In this document: positions 49,601 through 60,900 of the stretch, piece by piece
Numbering within the stretch: position 1 is the stretch's first letter
How the letters are laid out: each line of letters begins with the position of its first letter
DNA from: Neodontobutis hainanensis
Taxonomy: Eukaryota > Chordata > Actinopteri > Gobiiformes > Odontobutidae
Length of the DNA: 64,000 nucleotides
Assembly (NCBI GenBank): GCA_024349245.1
Contig: JALDNG010000007.1
Location: 2,086,001-2,150,000, forward strand
Direction: 5' to 3'
Position numbers and translations under genes: made by a program
The notes under the pieces: model-generated
What the model was told of the DNA's origin: nothing
The model's input: the letters and a program-made list of their open reading frames with translations, nothing else
Database searches by the model: none

Positions 49601-52600
49601 AACATGTGGGTGCTGTAGAAACAAAGCAAATGGCTTATCCCATTAAGATGTGTGCAGTCCAAGTTCAAATTGTCAATGTTTTCTGTCATGATTTTAATAA
49701 TACTGAACATCGTTAGTGTTCATTTAGCTCCAATCAGTCTTTTTAAATGGCATTTTCTCATAAATGTAACTATTGCTGTTTTAAAAAAAATGTCTGTTTG
49801 TGCTTGTCCTTTTTTAGAACTTTATGGAATTTTATTAATACCTCACTGTTAAATTTTATAAGAAATCAAAGGCTTTTTTTGTGGTTTGATCTAGTCCCAC
49901 TCCCCTGTGTTACCAATAGCATCAAAGCAGTCTTTGTTTTGCCATTAACCGAAAGCAGATAGTTTTTCCTGCTTTGTTATCCTCTTTTATCTAATTGTAT
50001 GTAACCTTTGACCTATTTCTGGTCACTTGAGCTGTATTTCTAGTAAAAAATAGTTTATGCTGACTAAAAAGTTCTATTTTTGTTAAATTGAGCTCATGAA
50101 TGAGTTTGATCCTAACCATGTGGATCCACAATACTTCAGCATACCACACATTACTGGCTTTTGAAGCAGAGCACTGCGCATTTCACACTGGCTTTACTAC
50201 ATCAGGGCTTGGTTTATTGCACAAGCCGTTTCTGGACAAACGTAAAAATAAATTTACTGAGATCGATGAACTACAGTTAATTGAAACTTGAATGTTTTCC
50301 TGCAAGATAAGACACAAAACAAATCCATGATTAATCCATGATTGTTCCATACAGCGGAGCACCTCTTATTTCTTATAGTATGTACAAGGACAAAGAATAT
50401 TTCAGTGCAAATGAGCTCAAATAGCTGCAGACCTCTATTCAGAAACGGATTCCTGTTCTTCACAATGTATAATCTGTTTTGCTGCCTAAATAAGTGGCAT
50501 GCTAAATTCAGAAGCTGAATGTGGTAAGAACCTCCACAGTTTCCAGACTGACTTCAGCCCACAACAGATGGAGCTCACCTCTCACCACAGAGGTGGGGTT
50601 CATCTGAGGTTGGGTGACTTCAAAAAGACACCATATAATTTATACTTCTTATCCCTAAAAAAACACAGAACCTGTCTTTCTGACACTATTACATTATCTG
50701 AGCACTGCTAAGCAAGTAGAAAGAGTTGTTTCTGTAAAAGACTGTGATAGAAACTATAAATGAACACTAAGACAGTCCTCTATTGAAGGCTGTTCCATGT
50801 CTACTTCACATAATTGTGTCTTCTGGCTGTCTGCAGTGAGTAACAACTGTACTTAAAGAAGAATGTACCACAGCCTATCAAACAGACCCACATTTAACAC
50901 CAGACCACAATAACTTTAACTTGTGATTAAAGAGGCCAGTTTATTCTATTACAGGTCTTCACTACGCTTGGCCTGGAAAGTAAATCAATTGGATTTGTGT
51001 TTGCCAGGGTTTCAGTGTACTCGCCCTGCTTTGGCAAATGTTTAATGGTCCATGTGCACAATATTCAGATGTTTATATTAAGGTTTTTAGATTTGTCTTT
51101 TTTTAACAATGGAAAATTAAACCATATGGTATATCATAATATTTAAATTATAATTTTATTTGTCAAACTGTAGAAAATCTAAAAACTATTATATTCTTGT
51201 CTTTTGTCCACTTTCTCTTCTGTACAGCTGGCCTGCTGTTGCGGCTCGGCAGCCTGCTCCTGCTGCTGCAAATGCTGCCCCAAGATCAAACAGTCCACAG
51301 GAACACGGTTTATGTACGCACTCTACTTCCTGCTGGTCACTATCATCTGTGTCATCATGATGTCCCCCACTGTGGAGCAGGCAGTGAAAGACCATGTGAG
51401 TTCATGAGTTCACCTGTCTTGGATATAGCATTGCATATACATCAGAGTACTCTTTCAGCTAGGTCAAAGTCTGAGATTAACATATTTCTGCAAAAAAGCC
51501 ATACATTTTGAAGATGAATGAACATTTCAGACATTGTTCTACACGTCACTCTGTGAAGTCTTTAACCTGTAAAACACATTGCCCTCAGTTGTATATTTTC
51601 CGAGTTCCAACACAGTCTTCAGCTGAGTTGACATTTCCTACAAAAGTACTAGTAGTGAATCTTCCTTTGTCAGTGTCTATAGTATGATAATGACTTCTTG
51701 TGATGTGGAGGTTCATCCAGGCACACAATGTTTTCTGACAGCCCAACACATTGCCTGCAGAGTAACACGCACACACACACTGAGCACAGTGGGAAGTCCC
51801 AGCTAAGAGAGCAGTCATTGTGCAGATGAGAGCGTTGGTCTTTTTGCAAGAGATTTACAGCAGTCTGAAACATCCGGCCCCTTTCCCTCTTAATCACAAC
51901 ACCATGGACATGCTAATATGGTCCTCAACATTAGACAAAAGCTCCAAAATGGGCTTTTTATACTAATGTTCTGATCTGGTTTTAGACTCTATTGCACGCT
52001 GTGCTGATGACAACTCAATCTATTTGGCTTCTTACAAACTGGTATGACTTGTTGCACCTGTTTTCACAGCTAAGTAAACCCTTGAGTTAAACCAACTTTG
52101 TAAAATTTGTAAAAAATCTGACCATGGCATTTGACAGGCAATTTCCAGTTTGGGGCACCAGCATAAATATCTCACCATTAACTATGTAGTTATCTTAAAC
52201 CTAGGCTATCACAAGTTGGCAGAGTAACTGGTTCACGCTAATCTTTCTCCTAAAGCCTTCAGAAAAGTCCTAATCTCCTTTTTCTATCGTTTTTTGTTTA
52301 AACAAAGTCAAGTCGTCTCTCTTGCTCATGTTCTCGCTGCGTGTATGTCTAATTGACTTGCTCACTAAAGGCGGTTAATTTATTCATGTGTGCTTTTGTG
52401 TGTGTACACTGACAGCTAGTTGTAAAGCTTCTCTAACATCCTGTTGAAACTGAGAGATAAAAGCAGACTTTCAGAAACAGAAAAAGGGCTTGTTGTCGCT
52501 GTCTGTTCCTCTTTCTTTTATTTTTTATTTATTTTTTGAGCGAAATGGCACTCAGCCTGGACACTATAGGGTTTGTCCAATACTAGAGTATTATGAATAA

Positions 52601-55600
52601 GTATGTGAAAGTCTTTTCATCAATACAGTGCTGACCTCAATCAATTTCTCTTTCAGATCCCATTTTACAACGAGTTGTGTGAAAAGGTGAATGCAGGGGA
52701 GAACTGCAAGACCTTAGTTGGTTATTCTGCCGTCTACAAGATGTGCTTTGGCATGGCCTGCTTCTTTTTATTCTTTGCTGTCTTCACCATACGGGTCAAT
52801 AACAGCAAAGGCTGCAGAGCAGCTGTACATAATGGGTAATAATAATTGTTACAAAGTATTTATTGTCTGTATTGCTTAAATAGGTTAACATAGATTCACC
52901 TAATGTACAACCTTAAATGTCGCCCCTTGTTTTGATGACAGGTTTTGGTTGATAAAGTTTATTGTGCTGGTGTTGTGCTGTGCTGGAGCCTTCTTCATTC
53001 CTGAACAGGAAACCTTTCTTGAAGGTAAACAGTACTACAGAGAAAGCTTCAGTATAAACAAAATTCTATACTGAAAATGCCCTTTTCATTTAATCATATT
53101 CACTTCATACTTAACGTACAGTATTCATCTCAAAACCACACGTGGTTCTAATGGGAATTATGTCAATGTTTACGCTGCATCTTTATCTCTTGTTTTTTTC
53201 AGTTTGGCGATATGTGGGAGCTGCTGGAGGTTTCTTTTTCCTCCTTATCCAGCTCATGCTGTTGGTAGAGTTTGCACACAGATGGAACACAAACTGGTGA
53301 GCTCCATATCTTCTTGTTTCCTAAACATTCTTTTCTCTTTGACCTTAAACTCTTAGCAAATAGTAACTAGAAAAAAAATATGCATTACGTGAGATTATGA
53401 GCAGAATCTTTACTCAGGTAATGTAGATGTAACAGATTTTGGAAGGAATTAGCCATTTAACTTTGTTTTGTTATGGATCAGAGGAATCTTGGAAGCCAGG
53501 CTAGGCTAAGTAGTTTGACAGGATGCATATGTTTAAACGGTGTCCACATTTCCTCAGTTTCCCATTTCCCTCCAAAAGTCACACATAGACACAGAGGAAC
53601 ATTACAAAACTGTTGTTGTAACTATGGAAAAAGATATATTTTCCAGACTCAGTCAAACGGATGGGAAAGTACTCAAAGAGCCATAAATCTGCCAATAAAT
53701 TGTTTGGTTACAACAATTCAAACAACATCCATCTTCTTTTCTTTGAATTTTTCATTAGGTCAACTTTTTGCATTCCTTGGTTACTTGTTTAGTTTGCTTT
53801 ATCCAAGTTCACATTGTATTTTTCTCCTGTTCTTTCTCTCTAGGAGTTCAGGAGTAGAGTACAACCGTTTTTGGTACGCAGCTTTGGCCTTTGTGACTCT
53901 GACACTGTTCACTGCTGCAGTGGGAGCTGTGGTCTTCTTGGGTATCTTTTACACCCACCCCGAGGCCTGTCTTCTTAATAAGATCTTCCTAGGCATCAAT
54001 AGCAGCCTTTGCTTTATTGTCTCCATGTTGGCTATCTCCCCTTGCATTCAGAAACGTAAGAGTCTGCACAAGCACATTTAGTTCATTTGACTGTGTTAAG
54101 AGGAGAAAACTCCATCTGAATGGGGTTCACACACATTGTATTTCTATTAATACTATATTCATCTTCATGTTTCCACAGTGCAGCCCACATCAGGCCTTCT
54201 GCAGCCAGGAGTCATCAGTGTGTATGTCATGTACCTCACATTCTCAGCATTCTCCAGCAAACCAAAAGAAAGTAAGTATAATTTATCCAACTTAAGCCCA
54301 ACCTATATCTAATTAAAATATTAATTGCTTCTTAATTCTACATAAAGCTCCTTTTGTTGCAAAACTATTCAAATGTGAAAAGTACATCACCACTTTAGAT
54401 TAAAGTTTGTCACAGCTAGCTCTGCCAAGACAAACTGGATGTTTCACAATGTCCTACTACTTAAAATACTGCTACATTTATCCTATTTTTGCTCCTTTTC
54501 TTTCTAGTGGTGGAGATTGATGGGAAAAACCAAACTGTATGTGTATTTGGCTTCTCTAGCTCAGAGAGTGAGAGAAAGATTGTCACTGGTCTGGGAACTG
54601 CTATTCTGTTTGCCTGTGTTCTTTATTCATGGTAAGTCTTTTTTTTTCTAATCAACATCTAGAAATAATAGATAATTCATAGACTTTCAACAAAAATATA
54701 CTGTATCACAGGAGATAATGTTTTTTTTCCATTGTGAGAAAGGCAAAGACTGGCTATGACTTACTGTATCTATGGGTGTTTTTCTCATTATGCTGAAGCA
54801 TCATGTATTATGTGCCCATTTCTCAAATAAAAGCAAATTACTCTTCAACTATGTAAAACTGCAATTATTGGAAAATTGTGACTGAACTACATTTTCTACT
54901 GTCTTTCCATTTTTATTTTTATTATTAGTTTGACATCCACCACCAGGCGAAGCTCTGCAGCGCTGCGAGTGTATAGAAACGGTGAACCCAAGAGCGAGGT
55001 AGACACATCTAATATTTATATCTACTAGAGATGAATAATTGAATATGCATGCCCTTCACACAGAACTTATTTTTGGCAGTACTATTAAATTTAGACACTA
55101 ACCCCAAAGACACTGTTCATTTCTCTGTGCTTCTTTTTTCTGTATGTAATCTTAATTTTCATTTTATTCTTTAGAGAGCTCGGTGTTGTTTCTGTTTTGG
55201 AGACGACACAGGTGAGCAAAGTCAAAATATTTCCACAATATCCTGTGTCCTTCAATATGTATGTTTTCATCTGTAGTGTTCACATGCAGAGGGGCTATGC
55301 TCATTGCTATTCCTCAGCCAGATTGAGGCAAGTAAGAAAGTATTGGTCAGCAAACATCGATGATGTCACTGTTACTAGGACAGAAGTGTGACAGTGAAGC
55401 AGTGCTAGATGTTTTGTACAATAAGGAATAGGGTCACAGTGCCCCCTGTTGGAACTAAACAAGTATGTCAAAATAATAATGACCTAAATCTTTGCCTTTT
55501 TTCTTTGCCTGTACTGTGCCTTTCAGATGACTTTAATGAGGAGCAGACTGGTTCTGGACAGAATGTGACATATGATGAGCAAGAAGGGACCATCTATGGC

Positions 55601-56265
55601 TATGCCTACTTCCACTTTGTCTTTTTCCTAGGTTCTCTTTATGTCATGATGACTGTCACCAACTGGTTTCAGTAAGTGTCCTTGTTTTTTTTTTTTTTTT
55701 TTAGATAATGTAGACATTATTATACTGAACTACACTGGTGATAATGCCTGTGATCTCAACAGTCTGATGATTCACTAATGTGACTTTAGACAATGCTGTG
55801 ATTTAAGCAGATCAGATTTGTTTATCATAATTTATGTCAGTGTCAACAAACCTGTATAGAAAGGATGTAACCATTCCAAAAGTTCTTCATCTAAATCTTT
55901 GACTGACCTTCCTTAGGTCAAACGATTTTACCTCTTGTCAAATAACTGTATACCAGTGAGAAAAAACTAACTATATAGAAACTGCTGTTTTTTTTTGTGT
56001 GTGTTAATTTTCAAATAGTGCAAGTGTGAAGAGGTGAATGATTATTTTAGGGTGACCAAAATATTAAGGCTAAGGCATTGTTGTATTTTGCATTCTGCTT
56101 AAAATCTTTACATTTTGTAGCTATGATGGCCACAAGATTGAGAAGCTGCTGGATGGAAGCTGGTCAATTTTCTGGATCAAGATGGTTTCATGCTGGGTCT
56201 GTCTCTTCCTCTACATGTGGACCCTCATTGCTCCCATGGTCTGCCCAAAACGCTTCGAAGCCTAG
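45340..56265 (+). CDS. serinc5: Serine incorporator 5 (complete coding region, 12 exons)
   Basis: Exons: 45340-45366, 51228-51395, 52657-52835, 52942-53024, 53203-53296, 53844-54055, 54179-54271, 54508-54631, 54929-54998, 55175-55211, 55527-55671, 56121-56265. They total 1377 bases, 458 residues, like long human SERINC5. SERINC proteins are ten-helix plasma-membrane proteins with lipid-scrambling activity; SERINC5 is best known for entering retrovirus particles and lowering their infectivity. Seen: Cys-rich N-terminus (CCCGSAACSCCCKCC), RFMYALYFLLVTIICVIMM as first helix, NCKTLVGYSAVYKMCFGMAC, WRYVGAAGGFFFLLIQLMLL, GLLQPGVISVYVMYLTFSA, the glycosylation site NQT at residue 293 (human N294), RARCCFCFGDD, YFHFVFFLGSLYVMMTVTNW and the terminal SWSIFWIKMVSCWVC. 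Every junction is GT..AG and in phase. Confidence 0.96.
45923..45968. repeat. 20-bp tandem repeat, about 2.3 copies
   Basis: CCTACTCAGTAGACTG is repeated twice at 20-bp spacing, then CCTACT. Within serinc5 intron 1. Confidence 0.8.
46644..46676. repeat. Poly(T) run of 33
   Basis: An uninterrupted T homopolymer on the plus strand. It could be the tail of a minus-strand retroposed copy, but no SINE or LINE body was recognised beside it. Confidence 0.9.
47090..47231 (+). mobile_element. Degenerate copy (tail half) of a common teleost interspersed repeat
   Basis: Matches, with decay, a repeat I know from many fish genomes: ACCGGAG..ACCGGA, CAGACACGTGGATAACATG, CAAACTCCACACAGGCCCTG and GCTAACCACTCTGCCAAC are its landmarks. 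It carries no intact coding frame. The family name is not assigned. Confidence 0.6.
47550..47610 (+). mobile_element. Head fragment of the same teleost repeat
   Basis: ATTCATTCATTAATTTTCTTCCGC followed by GTTAGGGGTCGAGG resembles the start of the same repeat family. It lies about 320 bp to the right of the tail piece, so the two are not in element order and are probably separate insertions or a rearranged pair. Confidence 0.4.
47963..48011. repeat. Perfect hairpin, 21-bp arms and 7-base loop
   Basis: The arm at 47963-47983 and the arm at 47991-48011 are exact reverse complements, separated by TTTTGCT. It lies in serinc5 intron 1. It is shorter and more perfect than typical microRNA precursors. 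The arms carry the palindromic ends AGCTTTTGCTGG / CCAGCAAAAGCT. Confidence 0.9.
51396..52656 (+). other. serinc5: serinc5 intron 2 (1.26 kb)
   Basis: No exon or repeat recognised. It starts GTGAGT and ends CTCTTTCAG. Confidence 0.85.
55437..55452 (-). promoter_or_regulatory. CTCF-like motif in serinc5 intron 10
   Basis: Minus-strand CCAACAGGGGGCACTG resembles the CTCF core (AGGGGGCAC preserved) with one unfavoured base at the fourth position. Motif match only. Confidence 0.4.
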
Positions 56266-57480
56266 AACATAATCATTGTGGGATCAGGATCAGCCAGTAC
56301 TGATCATCATCAGACTTTAGGCTTCAGGCTGAGCCAAGGGACCACTGCAACCCAAATGATCTACCTTGAAACACAAACCTACACTACTCTCAGTGCAAGT
56401 GGATTGTTGCCTTTTTTTTCCTACTCTAGTGTTTGCTATGTTAAGCTAATACCTTGATGGTAATTTCTGCCTTTATTACTACCACTGACTGAAGGTTTTT
56501 TATTATGTTAAAATAATGCATTTTCAAGAGCCCTATTATAATATAGATTCTTTTTTAAGCCAAACTTGAAAGTGACAGTACCTTTGTACATTTTGTTTGT
56601 TGGTTTTCCTATATTTCAGATATTTCAGTTGGATCACAAATGCAGCAGGCCTATTATCTTTACATACAGTAGATGTTAATAGAGGAATTCAAGTGTCTTT
56701 TGACATAACTTTTTTGTCAAAGAATATACATCAACAATTTGTAGTTGTTTTCTCTATGGCTCTATGTCAGCTCTCAGGTTAATTTAGAACCTGTATATGT
56801 TTATGCTTTGTTATATTGTGTACTTTTTGTAGATGTTTTCTATGCAATGCTTTTTTATATTAGATAACCACTGTTATGTTTTCAGATTTACTCAATGCCT
56901 GTGCTCCCTTTGAGCCAAATCTTTTGGAAACAAAATTCATGCCATCTGTACATTGTCTGCTGTGATATCTGTACAAGGCAGTGCGTTTTAAATTTAGCTA
57001 TATAAAAGTATGTTGGAGCTGCATTGACACATTCACCAAAGTACAGGTCAGAAAACATACTACTCCTGGGTATTAAAGACGGATAATTCTGAGCATCATG
57101 TACTGGTTTGTAAAGACCAGTGCTAAAATTTAGTGTTTTCTGTACAGTTACAACAACCTATGTCTGTTACATGTGTGGTTTGTAATGGTGGTCAGATTCA
57201 AGAAGCAGGAGTGTTTTTTTATTTTTTTCATTAAGTTATTCAACACTGGATGTTGATTCTACTGCCGAATTGTAATTTAGACATTTATGTTAACCAGTTT
57301 AACCATGTGTATTGTACATATTGTAATGTCTAGCAAAATGTCATCTACAAGCTCCTAATATGACTTACTTATCATTGCTAATGTGCTTTATAGTAAATTA
57401 TATGTACATTTTGGTGTAATCAGTGAAAACTGTATTGAGTACTTAAAAAAAAAATAAAGTAATAAAACTTAAGTTCTACA
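56266..57480 (+). other. serinc5: Probable 3' UTR of serinc5
   Basis: Extends from the TAG at 56263-56265 to overlapping poly(A) signals. AT-rich, no credible coding frame. The length of about 1.2 kb is inferred from the signals at 57453 and 57461. Confidence 0.6.
57453..57466 (+). terminator. serinc5: Poly(A) signals of serinc5
   Basis: AATAAA at 57453-57458 and again at 57461-57466, about 1.2 kb after the serinc5 stop codon. A third AATAAA occurs near 57588. Confidence 0.55.
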
Positions 57481-57820
57481 CTTTAATATTTCTATTAATT
57501 TAGAAATTATAGTGCGTGCGCAAGTATCCATCAAATACAATTCAAGTCAGATATGTATTCCGCCAAGAATTTTTTCACATTCATTTCAATAAAACATTTA
57601 TAAACATGCTGTCTTAATTTGTTTTATATTCTATTAATTTTTATTATGTAAAGATATATGCACAGTATATTGTTTGCATTGGTCCCCTCCAAATAGTGGT
57701 GGTTGTTTTAGTTGAAGTGGACAGTCAGGAACTGCCTGATTAGTTCTGCTTTGAATCATATTTTTTTTTTAAATAGTTTAGCACACACAAAGAAAAATAA
57801 TTTTGTAAACTGCTTAGTGT

Positions 57821-57826
57821 TTTATT
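57821..57826 (-). terminator. thbs4: Candidate poly(A) signal of thbs4
   Basis: AATAAA on the minus strand, 144 bases beyond the thbs4 stop codon. Another minus-strand AATAAA near 57639 would lengthen the 3' UTR. Either choice leaves the convergent serinc5 and thbs4 transcripts separated by at most a few hundred bases. Confidence 0.45.
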
Positions 57827-57969
57827 TCTAATATTTTACATACATGCTTTGAAAACTTTGTGATACTAACACAGACAGGAAAATGACCTGCTGATGAATT
57901 CAGAATACTAATAATGCCCTCCTTTATACAACACACAACCTTTGATTGAGTCTATACCTATTTTATACT

Positions 57970-60900
57970 TCACTGTGTGTTCTGGGCATTGAGGTCCTGG
58001 TAGTCTGCAGGAATTGTGTCTGTTGCAATGAAAGGCAAAAACATTAGTCTTCTTTATGTAAATTGTCTATTTGTTGGCTGCTTGTCAGTCACTTACCGTT
58101 GCAGCGATACATCAGATTGGACCAGATGATGTTTTCCTGCGAGAAACAAAACACACCCAGTCTCCCACCTCTCATGCTGGTGTCAATAAGCACACCAGTG
58201 TCTGCTACCAGGTCTGAACCCTCATAGAACCGGGTCCTAATTGAAACACAGTAGTACTAGTTATGCACTAGTCATTAACCCAGTGCAATGAGTGAGAGAC
58301 TATTTGTACCTGATGTATCCCACTTGAGGTCTGTGCTGAAGGAACCAACGGTACGACACCCTGTCCTTCCACCCCACATTCCTGGGGTCCTTCCACAGAA
58401 GACGCACCTGCTCAGGGGTGTCCCCCGTGTGCCAGAGGGAGTTTCTCAGATACTCACCTGGACCCGTCTTAGACTTGACTACCTGACAAAAAAAAAAAAG
58501 TATAATTTCATTATTGCCAGTGATTATAGTGGTGATCCATGTTTGGTTTGAACGGTACACATAGCCACACACATTTCAAACACACCTTTAGCTGTATTCC
58601 TGGTTCAGCCACAGCTCTGAATGGCGCAGCCTGCCAGTAGGTTTGCTCGGTCTGTTTCCACATCACCACGTAGAAAGATGATGAGTCCTGGTAGCCAAAG
58701 ATGAAGCCGGCGTAGTCATCATCCGTGACAGTGTTCACATGGAAAGTTCCCTCAAAGTCAACGCCACTGAATGCTGTGTAACCTGCAACACAAGAGAAAG
58801 TGGACCATACAAACAAGGATTTTTTTTTTGTTATATTTGGTACTTACCTACAGCAAGGCCAGGGTCAGAGTTCATGGTCTGAACTATCTCCATCCCCTAT
58901 CAGGATTAACCACATTTTGTTTTATTTATTTATTAGACCCATATACCCTAACAATCAAACTTTTTTTGTGTTTATTAATCACCTGGTTAAGGACAACCCA
59001 GTTGGGGTCAATTTGGGAGTCACCCTCTGGGTCCAGCACAACGGTTTGATAGGCTCTGAAGTCTGTCAGGGTAACCTCAGCGTTCTCTGGGCAGTGGTCA
59101 ATCTTGTCAATAATATTATCTTTGTCAAAGTCTCCTTGACATGCATCTCCAACTCCATCATCTGAAACACAAACAAGTATTGTCAAAATGAATAGGAATA
59201 GATGGAGTAGGCATTCAAAATTAAACTAAGGTCAGTACTATCTGTGTCCCATTGATCCGGATTAGCAACTAATCTGCAGTTGTCACTGTCGTCCAAAGCA
59301 CCATCATTGTCATCATCATCATCACACTCATCACCCTGGAAAAAAAGAGAAAGTGGTAACAGAGAAAGAAAGTTTCCGTAAGTTATACATTAATACAACT
59401 GTAAAAAATAGAAAAACCATTCCGTCTTTGTCCGTGTCTAATTGTGATGAGTTAATGACTGTGGGACAGTTGTCTTTTGTGTCCTGGTGGCCGTCACCAT
59501 CACTGAAAAAGAAAAGTAAGTGAACAAATTTGCATATTTCCAGAAAAGCAGTCTTGTCAGTGGGCTGTACCTGTCTATGTTGTCATCACAGCTATCTCCA
59601 ATGAGGTCATCATCTGAATCAGACTACAGGCACCAAGTTTAAGAAAGATGTAACTGTGGCCTACATTCAATAGTTTATGTCATGTTGCTTGTTGTAGTTA
59701 CCTGGTTAGGATTGAACATATCAGGACAACTATCACAGGCGTCTCCCACTCCGTCTCTGTCTTTGTCTTTCTGGGCAGGGTTGGGGACTCGTGGGCAGTT
59801 GTCAAGAATATTGTTCAAGCCTGAAAAGACAGAGGAACAGTTCTGTCATGCTTTATTACTAAAACCAATATCAGGAAATGTATAAAGTATGAAAGAACAC
59901 AGCGTTCAAATACAGTCTATCAAATGCATCTCCAGATGGCAGTCTTTGTGAAAGGTGAAATATTTTCCAGTCGCCTTTAATTCCTGGCAAAAGATGACTT
60001 TGGAAAAAAATGTATTTTAGACTGGAAACAGACATGACCAAGGACTAAGCAATCCAGCCCCAAAGAAAAAGACATAACCAAATGACTGAAAGGTTGGAGC
60101 TCAGGAAAAATGAACCAATCAATTTCTGAACATTCACTGTGGTAAATATGTGGGCAGGCACAGAAATAAGTAGGTAATTGTGGAACAAATGAGTGCTGTT
60201 CTGAAAGGGCAAACTGGCATTTACAATTGTGAGAACAGTTTGTGTGTTTATTTCCATTTGTAGGGTTTTACACATTTAGCCCCTTTTACTACTACATTTT
60301 TCTCTTTAACTTAATTTGTGTTGCTGGAAACCAGTGACTAAATCAGTTTAAAAAGTGAATTAGAAACAGAAAAGGTGATATTTTGTTACAAAGCCAATCC
60401 AATAGAAATGCCAAACAGGTCCAGACAGTCCACAGTTAAAATCTATTTTAAAGTTTATAGTCATTATTAGTCCTTTGGATTTACAATTTGTTAGTTATAG
60501 CCTAACATCCAAGTCCTGTAATGGGACAGTAAAAATAGTTTTTTAAGTCTAGTATTTTCTGTATAGTTACAACAACTTTTGCCTTTAATGTGTTACATGT
60601 GTGGCTTGTAATCAGGACAACTTTTCTCTGCTCTGCTTTTCTTTAATTGGATCTCATAACTCATTAATGGACCATTTACAAAATCTGCTGAACCTAGTGT
60701 AATCAGATTTATTGTCATGACCACAAAATCTGAAGTGATCCTAAAAGTATGTCACACAATTACCATTTCCACTCACCATCTCCATCCATGTCATCATCAC
60801 ATTCGTCCCCCAGCCCGTCCTGGTCTGTATCTTTTTGAGTTGGGTTGTCTACAGTTTTGCAGTTGTCACATGCATCACCATGGAGATCCTTGTCACTGTT

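Larger units (their letters stand above)
45367..51227 (+). other. serinc5: serinc5 intron 1 (5.9 kb)
   Basis: No exon recognised. It contains a 20-bp tandem duplication (45923-45968), a poly(T) run, two pieces of a widespread fish repeat (47090-47231 and 47550-47610) and a perfect 21-bp-arm hairpin (47963-48011), each listed separately. Confidence 0.8.

Noticed and set aside
53473..54081. 202-codon open frame on the plus strand
   Set aside because: It reads through serinc5 intron 5 into exon 6. Only 53844-54055 is coding, as shown by the TCTCTCTAG acceptor and SERINC similarity.
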